Shown: positions 39,725 through 49,136, counted from the first letter of the stretch. The stretch is 64,000 bases of DNA from Pseudomonas lalkuanensis (GCF_008807375.1 NZ_CP043311.1:1964001-2028000), one strand, 5' to 3'. Notes: generated from the letters alone by a model not told the origin. Translations and numbers: made by a program.

Positions 39725-41095
39725 ATGAGCATGCTGAAGAAGCCGCAAACGGTGGAAGCCGTCGTGTTCTTCAACGACCGCGGCATCTGCAAGCAGATGC
39801 TCTACTCGGAATTCGAAGCCATCCTCGACGGGGTGGTCGGTCTGCCGGAGTTCGCCGACTGCCAGATGCAACTGGCCTACCTGATGATCAGCCCGCGCCT
39901 GCAGGTCCGGGCGGTGGTCTTCTTCTATCTCGACTTCGACGAAGAGGGGCGTGCCGATACCGGCTGGAACCTGCCGCTGCGGCAACTGGCCGAGCGCGCC
40001 GGCCGTGGTCCTGATCTTGGCGCCGGCCCCATTCGCCTGGCCTGCCGCAGCCAGTGCCCGGTGTCCTGGCAGCAGATGCACCTGTGGGACCCGAGCCTGA
40101 ATTCCGATCGCAATGACCTGGCGCTGCTGCGTGACGCCATCAAGCTCAATACCCTCGGCGTGCTGGTGGAAGAAGAACTGCCCAAGGTGCTGGATGCCGA
40201 GAAGCTCCAAGTGGCACCGGAAGACAGCTGGTACGCCCCGCCGGAAATCACCAAGGAGATGGCCGAGCAACTGGCGGAGAAAATGGAAAAGGAGCACCGC
40301 CTGAAGACCGCCCAGCTGGTCCGCCAGCAGCGTCTTCGCCTCAGTTCCCTGAGCCAGCAGAATGAAGAGGCCATCGCGCGCGTGCGCCATGCCGCCGACC
40401 AGAGCCATTCGGCGTTGCAGGAGCAGATTCGCGCCCTGCAGCACGCCTTGCGTGAGCAGGAAGAGGCCAATGCCAGCCTGCGTGCCGAGCTCGAGAACGA
40501 GTCGGAGCGCCATCAGGCCAGCCGCGAGGAAATGAACCTGCAATTGCGCGCCCTGGAGCGTCACGGGCGCACCGAGGCCGACATCCTTCGCGCCCAGTTC
40601 GAAAGCGAGCTGCAAACACGGGTCGCCGCTGCCGTATCCGAGTATCGCGAGCAACTGGCCATTCGCGATGTCGAGCTGGCCTATCGCGACCAGTTGGACG
40701 CCCAGCTCCAGGCCGAGCTCAATCGCCTGCGCCAGGAGTGCGAGGCGCTGGAATCCCAATCCGGACAGCAGATGCTGGACCGCCTGGCCCAGTTGGGCGT
40801 CGTGTTCGTGGTCTACCACCCCGGCGCCGGCCACCTGACGATTCCGCTGGCGGACATCACCCGTTACCAGGACAACCCCCAGGCTTACGCTGCCGCCAAG
40901 TGCTTTGTCTCCGAGAACCAGTACCGCCATTGGCTGGCCCACTACCAGCAGCCCACCTGTGAGGCGAGCCTGCCCAGCGGCGAGCGTTGCAGCATGCCGA
41001 TCGACCGCGTCGAAGCCCCCAGTCGCTTCGTCGCCGGCGAATCCAACTGCTGTCCCCGGCATCGCTCGGGAGGACGCCTGCGTACCGCCGGTTGA
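39725..41095 (+). CDS. Coiled-coil protein of unknown function
   Basis: 456 residues. An N-terminal globular domain (about 1-175) begins KKPQTVEAVVFFNDRG. A long charged coiled coil follows (about 180-365, rich in Gln, Glu, Arg and Ala). A C-terminal domain (about 366-456) has four cysteines: CEASLPSGERC and, after a gap, NCCPRH, a possible metal site. ATG at 39725 is preceded by AGAGGTAG; in-frame codons back to 39647 lie in the promoter region. A homologue is conserved at this place in P. aeruginosa (from memory, PA3091) without a known role. Probably cytoplasmic. Confidence 0.8.
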   Translation: MSMLKKPQTVEAVVFFNDRGICKQMLYSEFEAILDGVVGLPEFADCQMQLAYLMISPRLQVRAVVFFYLDFDEEGRADTGWNLPLRQLAERAGRGPDLGAGPIRLACRSQCPVSWQQMHLWDPSLNSDRNDLALLRDAIKLNTLGVLVEEELPKVLDAEKLQVAPEDSWYAPPEITKEMAEQLAEKMEKEHRLKTAQLVRQQRLRLSSLSQQNEEAIARVRHAADQSHSALQEQIRALQHALREQEEANASLRAELENESERHQASREEMNLQLRALERHGRTEADILRAQFESELQTRVAAAVSEYREQLAIRDVELAYRDQLDAQLQAELNRLRQECEALESQSGQQMLDRLAQLGVVFVVYHPGAGHLTIPLADITRYQDNPQAYAAAKCFVSENQYRHWLAHYQQPTCEASLPSGERCSMPIDRVEAPSRFVAGESNCCPRHRSGGRLRTAG

Positions 41096-41159
41096 GCGGA
41101 CCCGCACCGGTGCCTGATCTATCCTTGCGCCCCCTCCCTGGACGCCAACGGACCCGACA

Positions 41160-42131
41160 TTGCCCCTGATCCTGCCTGACTGGAATCCCCGCGCCGTACT
41201 CGAGCCCTTGCGCCTGCCCTGGCTGGACGCCGCCGGGCTGGAGCTGGCCGTGCTGCGCCTGGACGCACTGGACCCGCTGGTTTCCGGCAACAAGTGGTTC
41301 AAGCTGGCGCCCTGGCTGGCCAGGGCCGGGCGTGACGGCGCCGAGGGTCTGATCAGTCTCGGCGGCGCCCACTCCAACCATTTGCACGCGCTGGCCGCCG
41401 CCGGTGCGCGCTTCGGTTTTCCCACCGTCGGATTGCTGCGTGGCGAGCCCCAGGACACACCGACCGCGCAGGACCTCCGGCGTTTCGGCATGGCGCTGCA
41501 TTGGCTGGGCTACGGCGGTTACCGGGCGCGCCATCAGGCCAATTTCTGGGAGCCCTGGCTGCAGCGCTACCCGGGTTACCAGCCGGTGCCCGAAGGGGGT
41601 GGCGGCCTGACGGGTGCCCAGGGCTGCGCCGCCCTGGTGGCGATGATCCGCGAGCAACTCCCCGCGCTTGGCTGGGGGGACTACCACAGCCTGTGGACCG
41701 CTGTCGGCACCGGTACCACCCTGGCCGGGCTGGTGCTGGGCGAGGCGGGCGCGCATCCGGTGATCGGCGCCCTGGCGGTACCAGTGGATCACGGTGTGCC
41801 CGCGCAGGTGAGTGGCATCCTCGCCGAGGCCGGCTGCACCGATGCGGGCTACCGGCTGGTCGACGCCAGTCGTGGCGGCTTCGCCCGACTGGATGCCGAG
41901 CTCGCGCGCTTCCTGCTGGACTGCGAGCGCGACGGCGGAGTCGGCCTGGAACCCCTCTATACCGCCAAGGCCCTGCTGGCCATCCGCGACGAAGCACGCG
42001 CCGGCCGAATCCCCTCGGGCAGCCGCCTGGTGCTGCTCCACACCGGCGGCCTGCAAGGGCGAAGAGCCCTGCACGACGAACTGTTGCGACTGGCCGGCTA
42101 CACTGACCAGGCAGTGGAAGCCCAAGGATGA
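41160..42131 (+). CDS. PLP enzyme, ACC deaminase/D-cysteine desulfhydrase family
   Basis: 323 residues, fold type II PLP enzyme. The PLP lysine is Lys45 in SGNKWFKL. The ligand-binding GGAHSNHLHALAAAGA and a glycine-rich phosphate loop (VGTGTTLAGL) follow. Members deaminate 1-aminocyclopropane-1-carboxylate or desulfurate D-cysteine; the specificity residues cannot be settled by eye. It is shorter than characterised ACC deaminases (about 338) and acts in the cytoplasm. TTG start at 41160; no ATG or GTG is available near the conserved N-terminus. The next gene starts 4 bp after its stop and carries a rhodanese domain, which favours a sulfur-related role. Confidence 0.82.
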   Translation: MPLILPDWNPRAVLEPLRLPWLDAAGLELAVLRLDALDPLVSGNKWFKLAPWLARAGRDGAEGLISLGGAHSNHLHALAAAGARFGFPTVGLLRGEPQDTPTAQDLRRFGMALHWLGYGGYRARHQANFWEPWLQRYPGYQPVPEGGGGLTGAQGCAALVAMIREQLPALGWGDYHSLWTAVGTGTTLAGLVLGEAGAHPVIGALAVPVDHGVPAQVSGILAEAGCTDAGYRLVDASRGGFARLDAELARFLLDCERDGGVGLEPLYTAKALLAIRDEARAGRIPSGSRLVLLHTGGLQGRRALHDELLRLAGYTDQAVEAQG

Positions 42132-42135
42132 GTCC

Positions 42136-43242
42136 ATGAGCGAACCCCTGATTCCCCAGCAACTGCGCAGCCTCATCCCCCTCAATGCCCTGTCCGACCA
42201 GCAGTGGCGCGAGTTGCGCTCGCAGCTGGTGCCCCAGCCCTTGCTGGCCGGGCAACTGCTGTTCCGGCGTGAGGACCATGCGCGGGTGACCTGGTACTTG
42301 CTGTCCGGCGAACTGCTCCTGCGGGATGCCGATGGCGTCGAGACCCGCCTGGAAGCGGGCAGTGAAGCCAGTTGCCATCCTGTTTCGCCGACCCTGCCGC
42401 GCCTGCACGAAGCCCTGGCGCTTCGCGACTGCTCCCTGCTCGCCATCGACAGCGCCACGCTGGCGCGTCAGCTGACCTGGGGCTCGACCCACCAGGACCT
42501 GATGCTTGAGCTCAGCCCGGATGGCGACAGCGAGTGGCTCGAAACCCTGCTCGCCAGCCCATTGCTGGCCAGGGTGCCGCCAGCCAACGTGCGCAGCATG
42601 CTGGAGCGCCTGCGGCGGGTGGAGCTGCCGGCGGGCAGCCAAGTGATGGGAGAAGGGGAGACCGGGGACTGTTGCTACTTCCTGCAGTCCGGCCGCGCCG
42701 AAGTCATTCGCGGTGCCGGCAGCGAGCAGCAGTTGCTGGCCGAACTGGAAGTGGGCGCCTGCTTTGGTGAAGAAGCGCTGCTGGGGGATTGTCCGCGCAA
42801 CGCCAGCGTCACCCTGCTGGAAGACAGCGTGCTGCAGCGGCTGGACCGGGAGGACTTCCTCGAACTGCTCAAGGCACCGGTGGTGGACGAGGTCAGCCTC
42901 GGCGAAGCGGTGCGCATGCTGGGCAGCGGCGGCCAGTGGCTGGACGTGCGCCTGCAGGAGGAATACGAGCGCGCCCATGCGCCCGAGGCCCTGAACATGC
43001 CCCTGCATCTGCTGCGCCTGAAGGCGCGGCTGCTGAACAACGGTGGAACCTATCTCTGCTATTGCGACAGCGGCAAGCGCAGCGCCAGTGCCGTGTTCAT
43101 GCTTTCCCAGCTGGGCTTTCGCGCCTACGCGCTGCGAGACGGCCTGGACGCGTTGCCGGCCTTGCAGCGGGATGCGTTGATCAGCGAGACCGGTGCCGGC
43201 TACCTGGCCCGTTCCGGCGGCCGGATCGAACGCAGCCGTTGA
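42136..43242 (+). CDS. Cyclic-nucleotide-binding/rhodanese fusion protein
   Basis: 368 residues. A degenerate CNB-like domain (about 10-130) is followed by a better conserved CNB domain (about 140-250, with LPAGSQVMGEGETGD and GACFGEEALLGDCPRNASV). A C-terminal rhodanese domain (about 262-350) has the active-site cysteine in CYCDSGKRS. The second CNB phosphate-binding cassette reads GEEALLGDCPRNASV, close to the usual FGExALL-x-RxA pattern, so cAMP or another ligand may bind. ATG at 42136 lies 4 bp after the PLP enzyme stop, so the genes are co-translated. It may be a ligand-gated sulfurtransferase. Confidence 0.88.
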   Translation: MSEPLIPQQLRSLIPLNALSDQQWRELRSQLVPQPLLAGQLLFRREDHARVTWYLLSGELLLRDADGVETRLEAGSEASCHPVSPTLPRLHEALALRDCSLLAIDSATLARQLTWGSTHQDLMLELSPDGDSEWLETLLASPLLARVPPANVRSMLERLRRVELPAGSQVMGEGETGDCCYFLQSGRAEVIRGAGSEQQLLAELEVGACFGEEALLGDCPRNASVTLLEDSVLQRLDREDFLELLKAPVVDEVSLGEAVRMLGSGGQWLDVRLQEEYERAHAPEALNMPLHLLRLKARLLNNGGTYLCYCDSGKRSASAVFMLSQLGFRAYALRDGLDALPALQRDALISETGAGYLARSGGRIERSR

Positions 43243-43728
43243 TCCCCTCACGTCGCATAGACAAGTTCATTTCCCGCCCCACAACTGGGGACATCGACGT
43301 GCACCGGTGAAGTTTTCCGCCGGTAATCTGAAGTTTGCGAAAGTTCATGCCGTTGCCTGAGGCGGCGGTTTCTCCGAAGTTCCGCTGGAAGTTCGCAGCG
43401 CATATCCGGCACCCACTTTCGGGTGACCGGTTTCGGTCTGACTTTCCGACTATCGACTTGATACTGTTGCGCGCCTCCAGCCCCTCTACGACGCTGATGA
43501 CGCGGATGCCCCATTCCTCTCGGAGTGGCCGGTTTCCGTCGGTGCGGCGTCTTCGCCGGGGCCATTGCAGTGCCTTCCGCCAACACGCCGGATACTGCAA
43601 TCCCAACCATTGTCGCCGCGTTTCCCATTACTTCGTCCGCACTTGGGCAACTTCCCGAGGAGGTCTCCTCGTGGCCGGCGCCCAGGCATTTCTACGGCTG
43701 AAACTCACCAGCATAGAAGGGCAATGCC
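43243..43728. other. 486-bp region without a confident gene
   Basis: No frame here has a good SD, domain or sensible composition. An 8-bp inverted repeat ATTGCAGT (43564-43571)/ACTGCAAT (43594-43601) with a 22-bp spacer is the clearest structure. GAGGAGGTCTCCTC at 43656-43669 is a second near-palindrome. It may be a long leader for the decayed gene downstream or remnant sequence. Confidence 0.4.
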
Positions 43729-44988
43729 ATGCGTATAACAGCCACAACAGTCGCAGTTTCGCTGATCCTGGGCGTTGACCTGCAGCCGGTCCGGGCAGCG
43801 CTCTACGCGGTTGACCAGGGCGCCCCCACCCCGGCCAACGGCTTCTTCGCCGCCTGGTACCAGGACACCCATGGCCGGGTCCTGGACCTCTGCCTGTCCA
43901 GGGCGAAGAGCTCCATGGTGCCGGGCAGCAGCATGTGCACCCTGATTCCCAGCGCAGGGGTATTCGACGACATCCGGCCCATCAGCTTCCCTGGCAATTT
44001 TCCCGACGAGGCCTTCTGGTTCACCGGGGAGACCCTCATCAGCGATGCCGCCAGCGGCATCGACCTGCTCCATGTCTCGGCGCTGGAGGCGGCCTTCAAT
44101 GGCGAGTTGCCGGCGGAAGGCGACCCGATCAGCTTCGCCCGCATCCGTATCCGCGTGACGGTGCCCAGCGCTGGCACCTATACCGTGACCCACCCATACG
44201 GGGTCGACGTGTTTCAGGTGGATGCGCCTGGAACCCGCGCCATCGACATGACCCGCGATATCGGCATTGGCGCTCCGGGCGACTTTCGCGGCGCCCTGGC
44301 TGGCAGCCTGGGCCCGTAGCGGGTGAGCCGCAACGGCCCCTACCGGGAAACCGATCCGCAGACCGGTGTGGTGGAGACCTTCATCGGTGACCCCAATCTC
44401 GCCGAGCAGGTCACCGGCAGCCCCTTCGGCACCCACTACGTGCGCATCGAAGGCCCCGGCGGCCAGGTGGCCCATACCAGCCTGTTCAGTCTGTCCGGCA
44501 AGGTCTTGAGTAGCCGTGCGGGCACCGCGCTGGAAGTTCCTCGGGCCAGCTACAGCCGCAGTGCCGCGCGCACCTGGATCTCGGTGTTCGGCAGTTCCAC
44601 CGCTGGCGCCAGCCTGTGCTTCCGCGAATCCATCGACCCGGTGGGCGATCCGCCGTCGCCAGCCTGACCCAGCCGCCCATCGGCCACGGTGCGTACCACG
44701 GGCGCCCTGGGCGGGCTGCTCACGGGCATCGTCGGTATCCTGGTGCCGTCGGCACGGCGCTATGACTGGGGCATCAGCGGCACCACGTCGCGACCGGCCG
44801 GCAACAGCATCCGCGTGGAAGTCACCAGCAGCGCCGGCGTGACCCCGTTGGGGACCGCCACACCGGCGGCCAACGGCACCTGGCGGGTGACGGTGAGCAA
44901 TTCCAGCATTGCGCCCAGCAGCAACCCCGGCGCCACGGCGCGCTCGGCCTTTGGTACCGTGCGGACTAGTCCGGTGGTTGCGCAGTAA
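43729..44988 (+). pseudogene. Decayed exported-protein gene, two in-frame stops
   Basis: The frame opens with a signal peptide (MRITATTVAVSLILG...) and a secreted domain of unknown function to residue 196. TAG at 44317-44319 interrupts it. The same frame resumes at once with conserved-looking sequence (NGPYRETDPQTGVVE, then GSPFGTHYVRIEGPGG) until TGA at 44665-44667. After that it continues to 44988 with a Thr/Ser-rich segment. All three parts share one frame, so nonsense changes rather than frameshifts explain the breaks, with the second stop possibly reflecting local divergence. The SD is AGAAGGGCAATGCC. A truncated first part might still be secreted. Confidence 0.65.
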
Positions 44989-44999
44989 GGGGTCGAGCC

Positions 45000-45030
45000 A
45001 GCGCCCGCGGCCATTCCGGCTGCGGGCGCT
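45000..45030. terminator. Hairpin between convergent genes
   Basis: AGCGCCCGC (45000-45008) and GCGGGCGCT (45022-45030) form a perfect 9-bp stem. There is no clear T-run. It is shared by the pseudogene and the DUF1853 gene. Confidence 0.5.
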
Positions 45031-45072
45031 GCGCGTTTCGGGGAACTCTTTGCCCGGGGCGAGCCGCGCGCC

Positions 45073-46017
45073 CTACAGCGGCGCCAGTGGCCAGCGGTCA
45101 CTGACCACGAAGGCGCGCTCCGCTTCCTTCCAGCGTCCATCCCCATGAGGCACCAGACGCACCAGCAGGCGCGCGGGGCTGTCCGGCTCCAGCTGTTCGC
45201 GCCAGTGCTGGAAACGCTCCGTGCTCCAGCGGTCCTCGGCTTCGCTGACGGCGGGCGCCAGCCAGGATTGCCGGGGCAGGGGCTGCCAGCTGCCGTCTTC
45301 TGTCTGCGCGAGAAAGTCGTCCAGTTCGTTCTGGCGCAGCCATTGCCCGCGCAGGTGGCCCGGGTTGGCGCCTTGTGGCGCCGTGCAGTTGCCCGGCCAG
45401 GGGTAGAAGAGGTAGCCGCCCAGCCAGAGTTCGGCGCTGGCCGGCTGGGCATCCAGCCGGTCGAGTACCTGGCGGCTTTCCGGGTTGGACGACAGTGGCA
45501 GCTGGTGCTGGCTGAGGTGCTCGAGCTTGAGGTCGAGGCGGTCGTGGCTGCCTGGCCCGAGCCACTCGGAGGCGTTGCTGCCGTCGCCATGGCGCGGTCC
45601 CAGGTAGAGCTTGATCGCCAGCTCCAGGTGGTGCACACCCTCGGCGTCACGCAGCAGCAGGTCGAGCTCGCCGAGGGTCTGGCCGGCGATGCGGATCGGC
45701 AGGTTGGCCGCCAGCAGCTCCACATCGGGGGCCTGGTCCAGGGCGAATTGCCAGAGACGCTCGTAGTAGAGGCCCAGGCGCCGGCTGGGGGCCTGGGCCA
45801 GCCACTGGTCGAGAACGGCGGGTTGCCGGTCGAGTGCGCACAGCCAGTCGGCGAGGAGGTCGGGATGGCTGAACCAGCCGCTCGCGCTGAGCGGGTGGCG
45901 CTGGCGCCAGGGCGGTTGGCTGAGCAGCGGCGGTGAGAGCAGGGCCCACGCGAGGTCGCGCACGCCGCAATGGCGCAGTTGTCGGGGAAGGTCGGTCAGC
46001 GATTCGAAGGCGTGCAT
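45073..46017 (-). CDS. DUF1853 family protein
   Basis: 314 residues. Matches the DUF1853 family: an N-terminal LRHCGVRDLAWALLSPPLL and a core with LGELDLLLRD followed by HHLELAIKLYLG. That D...E-x-K arrangement resembles PD-(D/E)XK nuclease folds; no function is established for the family. ATG at 46017 has no good SD; the frame is open further upstream to 46419, but that crosses the nadK coding strand. Divergent from nadK by 94 bp, as in other pseudomonads. Confidence 0.8.
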   Translation of the reverse strand: MHAFESLTDLPRQLRHCGVRDLAWALLSPPLLSQPPWRQRHPLSASGWFSHPDLLADWLCALDRQPAVLDQWLAQAPSRRLGLYYERLWQFALDQAPDVELLAANLPIRIAGQTLGELDLLLRDAEGVHHLELAIKLYLGPRHGDGSNASEWLGPGSHDRLDLKLEHLSQHQLPLSSNPESRQVLDRLDAQPASAELWLGGYLFYPWPGNCTAPQGANPGHLRGQWLRQNELDDFLAQTEDGSWQPLPRQSWLAPAVSEAEDRWSTERFQHWREQLEPDSPARLLVRLVPHGDGRWKEAERAFVVSDRWPLAPL

Positions 46018-46111
46018 GCTGCGAGCATAGCCGACGGCGGTTTGCCGCTGTCCGCTGCTATCCCCCATAATTTCGCCATTCCTCACCTCGCCAATGCCGC
46101 TCTGGAGTCCC

Positions 46112-46999
46112 ATGGAGCAATTTCGCAATATCGGCATCATCGGTCGCCTGGGTAGTTCCCATGTGCTCGACACCATTCGCCGGCTGAAAAGATTCCTGCT
46201 GGACCGCCATCTCCACGTCATTCTCGAAGACACCATCGCCGAAGTGCTGCCGGGCCACGGCCTGCAGACCTCTTCGCGGAAGATCCTCGGCGAGGTGTGC
46301 GACCTGGTGATCGTCGTCGGCGGCGATGGCAGCATGCTCGGCGCCGCCCGCGCCCTGGCTCGGCACAACGTGCCGGTACTGGGGATCAACCGTGGCAGCC
46401 TGGGTTTCCTCACCGACATTCGTCCCGACGAGCTGGAAGTGAAGGTGGCCGAGGTGCTGGACGGCCGCTACAGCGTCGAGACGCGTTTCCTGCTGGAGGC
46501 CGAAGTCCGTCGCCACGGCGAAGCCATTGGCCAGGGCGACGCACTGAACGACGTGGTGCTGCATCCTGGCAAGTCGACGCGGATGATCGAATTCGAACTG
46601 CACATTGACGGCCAGTTCGTCTGCAGCCAGAAGGCCGACGGCCTGATCATCGCCACGCCCACCGGCTCCACGGCCTACGCGCTGTCCGCCGGTGGTCCGA
46701 TCATGCATCCCAAGCTCGACGCCATAGTGGTCGTGCCCATGTATCCGCACACCCTGTCCAGCCGGCCCATAGTGGTGGACAGCACCAGCGAGCTGAAGAT
46801 CGTGGTTTCGCCCAATCTGCAGATCTACCCCCTGGTCTCGTGCGACGGCCAGAACCACTTCACCTGTGCCCCGGGCGACACCATCACGGTGGCCAAGAAG
46901 CCGCAGAAGCTGCGCCTGATCCACCCCCTCGATCACAACTATTACGAGGTCTGCCGGACCAAGCTGGGCTGGGGCAGCCGACTGGGTGGAGGCGACTGA
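46112..46999 (+). CDS. nadK: NAD kinase
   Basis: 295 residues. Phosphorylates NAD to NADP with ATP. The GGDGSMLGAAR motif is at about residues 69-79, with the NRGSLGFLTD loop and the family's TPTGSTAYALSAGGPI. The ATG at 46112 (MEQFRN) follows CTGGAG and is preferred over an in-frame ATG at 46094. It is the first gene of an overlapping run: its TGA overlaps the ATG of the metallophosphatase. Confidence 0.97.
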   Translation: MEQFRNIGIIGRLGSSHVLDTIRRLKRFLLDRHLHVILEDTIAEVLPGHGLQTSSRKILGEVCDLVIVVGGDGSMLGAARALARHNVPVLGINRGSLGFLTDIRPDELEVKVAEVLDGRYSVETRFLLEAEVRRHGEAIGQGDALNDVVLHPGKSTRMIEFELHIDGQFVCSQKADGLIIATPTGSTAYALSAGGPIMHPKLDAIVVVPMYPHTLSSRPIVVDSTSELKIVVSPNLQIYPLVSCDGQNHFTCAPGDTITVAKKPQKLRLIHPLDHNYYEVCRTKLGWGSRLGGGD

Positions 47000-47973
47000 T
47001 GAGCCTCGATCCCGCCCGTGGCTACGACCTGATCGGCGACGTCCACGGTTGCGCCCATACCCTGGAGCGCCTGCTCGAACGCCTGGGGTATCGCAAGCAG
47101 GGGGATGTCTGGCGGCACCCGCAGCGGATGGCGCTGTTCCTGGGCGACATCGTCGACCGGGGGCCGCGCATCCGCGAGGCGCTGCACCTGGTGCACGCCA
47201 TGGTGGAGGCCGGGCAGGCGCTGTGCATCATGGGCAACCACGAGTACAACGCCCTGGCCTGGAGCACGCCGGCGCCACCGGGCAGCGGCCGTCATTTCGT
47301 CCGTGAGCACACGCCGCGTCATACCCGGCTGATCAAGGAAACCCTGGAACAGTTCGAAGGCCACCCGGCGGACTGGCGGGATTTCCTCGGCTGGTTCTAC
47401 GAATTGCCGCTGTTCCTCGATGGTGGCCGTTTCCGCATGGTGCACGCCTGCTGGGACAGCGCGATGATCGCCGCCCTGCGGGACATGCATCCGGACGGGC
47501 GGATCAACGAAGCCTTTGTCAAAGCCGCCACCGACTCCTCCAGCTTCGCCGGCCGCGTGTTCGATCGCCTACTGCGCGGTACCGACCTGCCGCTGCCTGG
47601 CGGCATGACCCTGACCGGCAGCGACGGTTTCACCCGTTCGGTGTTCCGCACCAAGTTCTGGGCGGAGGACCCGCAAACCTACGGCGACGTGGTGTTCCAG
47701 CCCGACGCCCTGCCGGATCAGGTGGCCAGCCAGCCCCTGTCCCAGGCGCACAAGTCGCGCCTGCTCAGTTACGGGCCGCAGGAACCCATGCTGTTCGTCG
47801 GCCATTACTGGCGGCGCGGCCGACCGGCGCCAATTCGCGGCAACCTGGCCTGCCTGGACTACAGCGCAGTGATGTACGGCAAGCTGGTGGCCTATCGGCT
47901 CGACCAGGAAAGCCGGCTGGACCCGGACAAGTTCGTCTGGGTGGAAGTGGAGCGTCCCGAGGTGCCCCGATGA
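46999..47973 (+). CDS. Calcineurin-like metallophosphoesterase
   Basis: 324 residues. Metallophosphatase motifs are in order: DVHGCAHTLERLL (GDVHG), LGDIVDRGP (GDxVDRG) and IMGNHEYNALAW (GNHE), with late histidines (GHYW). It resembles PrpE/ApaH-like protein or dinucleotide phosphatases; the substrate is not known. ATG at 46999 overlaps the nadK stop (TGATG), and its own stop overlaps the rhomboid start by 4 bp. Coupling to nadK makes a nucleotide substrate plausible, but that is inference. Confidence 0.92.
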   Translation: MSLDPARGYDLIGDVHGCAHTLERLLERLGYRKQGDVWRHPQRMALFLGDIVDRGPRIREALHLVHAMVEAGQALCIMGNHEYNALAWSTPAPPGSGRHFVREHTPRHTRLIKETLEQFEGHPADWRDFLGWFYELPLFLDGGRFRMVHACWDSAMIAALRDMHPDGRINEAFVKAATDSSSFAGRVFDRLLRGTDLPLPGGMTLTGSDGFTRSVFRTKFWAEDPQTYGDVVFQPDALPDQVASQPLSQAHKSRLLSYGPQEPMLFVGHYWRRGRPAPIRGNLACLDYSAVMYGKLVAYRLDQESRLDPDKFVWVEVERPEVPR

Positions 47974-48836
47974 GTGCGGTGGAAGTATTGCGGTTGCCCC
48001 TGACGGTGGACCTTTCCGGCTTCATAGCCCTGCTGCAACGCCTGGACGTGCCATACCGCGTCAGCGAGGAATCCGGTGAACAGGTGCTCTGGGTGCCCGG
48101 GGATCAACTGGCGGAGCAGGTGCGCGGACTCTATGCGCGCTTCCCCGACGGCGATCCGCATTTCCAGCTGCAAGTGGAGGCGCCGAAAGCACCCGTGCGT
48201 GCCGGATTCTTCGCACAGCTCATGCACAGCCGCATCACCAGCCTGGTATTGCTGGTCACCCTGGTGGTCGCCGCGCTTACCAACCTGGGGGACAACTTCT
48301 CGGTCATTCGCTGGCTGAGCTTCCAGGACTTCCAGATCGAGGGCGATTACGTCTACTTCTCGCCGCTGGCCGAGAGCCTGGAAGCGGGGCAGTGGTGGCG
48401 CCTGGTTTCGCCGATGCTGATCCACTTCGGCATTCTCCACCTGGCAATGAACGGCATGTGGTTCTGGGAGCTGGGCCGGCGTATCGAATCGCGTCAGGGC
48501 GGCTTCATGCTGCTGGTGCTGACCCTGGGCTTCAGCCTGGTATCGGACTTCGCCCAGTACTTCAGCAGCGGCGCGACCCTGTTCGGCGGATTGTCCGGCG
48601 TGCTCTACGGCCTGCTTGGCCATTGCTGGGTATTCCAGCGCCTGGCGCCGTGCCCGGCTTACCGGTTGCCACCGGGTGTGATGGCGATGATGCTGGTCTG
48701 GCTGCTGATCTGCCTGTCCGGCCTGATCACCACCCTGGGCTTTGGCGCCATTGCCAACGGCGCCCATGTCGGTGGCCTGGTCGCCGGCTGCGCCACCGGG
48801 CTGCTTGGCGGTGCATTGGCGCGTCTGTGCCGGTAG
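47970..48836 (+). CDS. Rhomboid family intramembrane serine protease
   Basis: 288 residues. An N-terminal cytoplasmic domain (about 1-75) precedes six transmembrane helices. The catalytic serine is in GGLSGVLYGLLG (about residue 210). The catalytic histidine is in NGAHVGGLVAG (about 260), with the L1-loop and HxxxN signature IHFGILHLAMNGMWFW. The dyad is complete, so it is probably active in the inner membrane. ATG overlaps the previous stop. Confidence 0.94.
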   Translation: MSAVEVLRLPLTVDLSGFIALLQRLDVPYRVSEESGEQVLWVPGDQLAEQVRGLYARFPDGDPHFQLQVEAPKAPVRAGFFAQLMHSRITSLVLLVTLVVAALTNLGDNFSVIRWLSFQDFQIEGDYVYFSPLAESLEAGQWWRLVSPMLIHFGILHLAMNGMWFWELGRRIESRQGGFMLLVLTLGFSLVSDFAQYFSSGATLFGGLSGVLYGLLGHCWVFQRLAPCPAYRLPPGVMAMMLVWLLICLSGLITTLGFGAIANGAHVGGLVAGCATGLLGGALARLCR

Positions 48837-48875
48837 AATGCGCGCTCCGTCCCACTCCCAGGACCCGAATCGCCC

Positions 48876-49136
48876 ATGTCGTCTTTTGCCCATCTGATCA
48901 GCAACATCACCCAGGATGTCTACGAAAGCCTCAAGCTGGCCGTGGAAATCGGCAAGTGGCCGGACGGCCGCAAGCTGACCCAGGAGCAGAAGGAGCTGTC
49001 GCTGCAGGCGGTGATCGCCTGGGAGCTGAAGAACCTGCCCGAGGAAGAGCGCACCGGCTACATGGGCCCTCAGGAGTGCAGCTCCAAGTCCGAACCCATC
49101 CCCAACATCCTGTTCAAGTCGAATTCGGTTCACTGA
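48876..49136 (+). CDS. DUF1315 (YeaC-like) protein
   Basis: 86 residues. A short, charged, mostly helical cytoplasmic protein with the family pattern DVYESLKLAVEIGKWPDG and AWELKNLPEEERTGY. ATG at 48876, 39 bp after the rhomboid gene. A TAGAAT just upstream (48835-48840) could be a -10. Its TGA overlaps the DUF2797 start, an order conserved in pseudomonads. No function known. Confidence 0.88.
   Translation: MSSFAHLISNITQDVYESLKLAVEIGKWPDGRKLTQEQKELSLQAVIAWELKNLPEEERTGYMGPQECSSKSEPIPNILFKSNSVH

Noticed and set aside
43181..43628. Two overlapping minus-strand frames (141 and 126 codons) in the gene-poor gap
   Set aside because: Basic, low-complexity peptides without SD or domain; one runs into the rhodanese gene.
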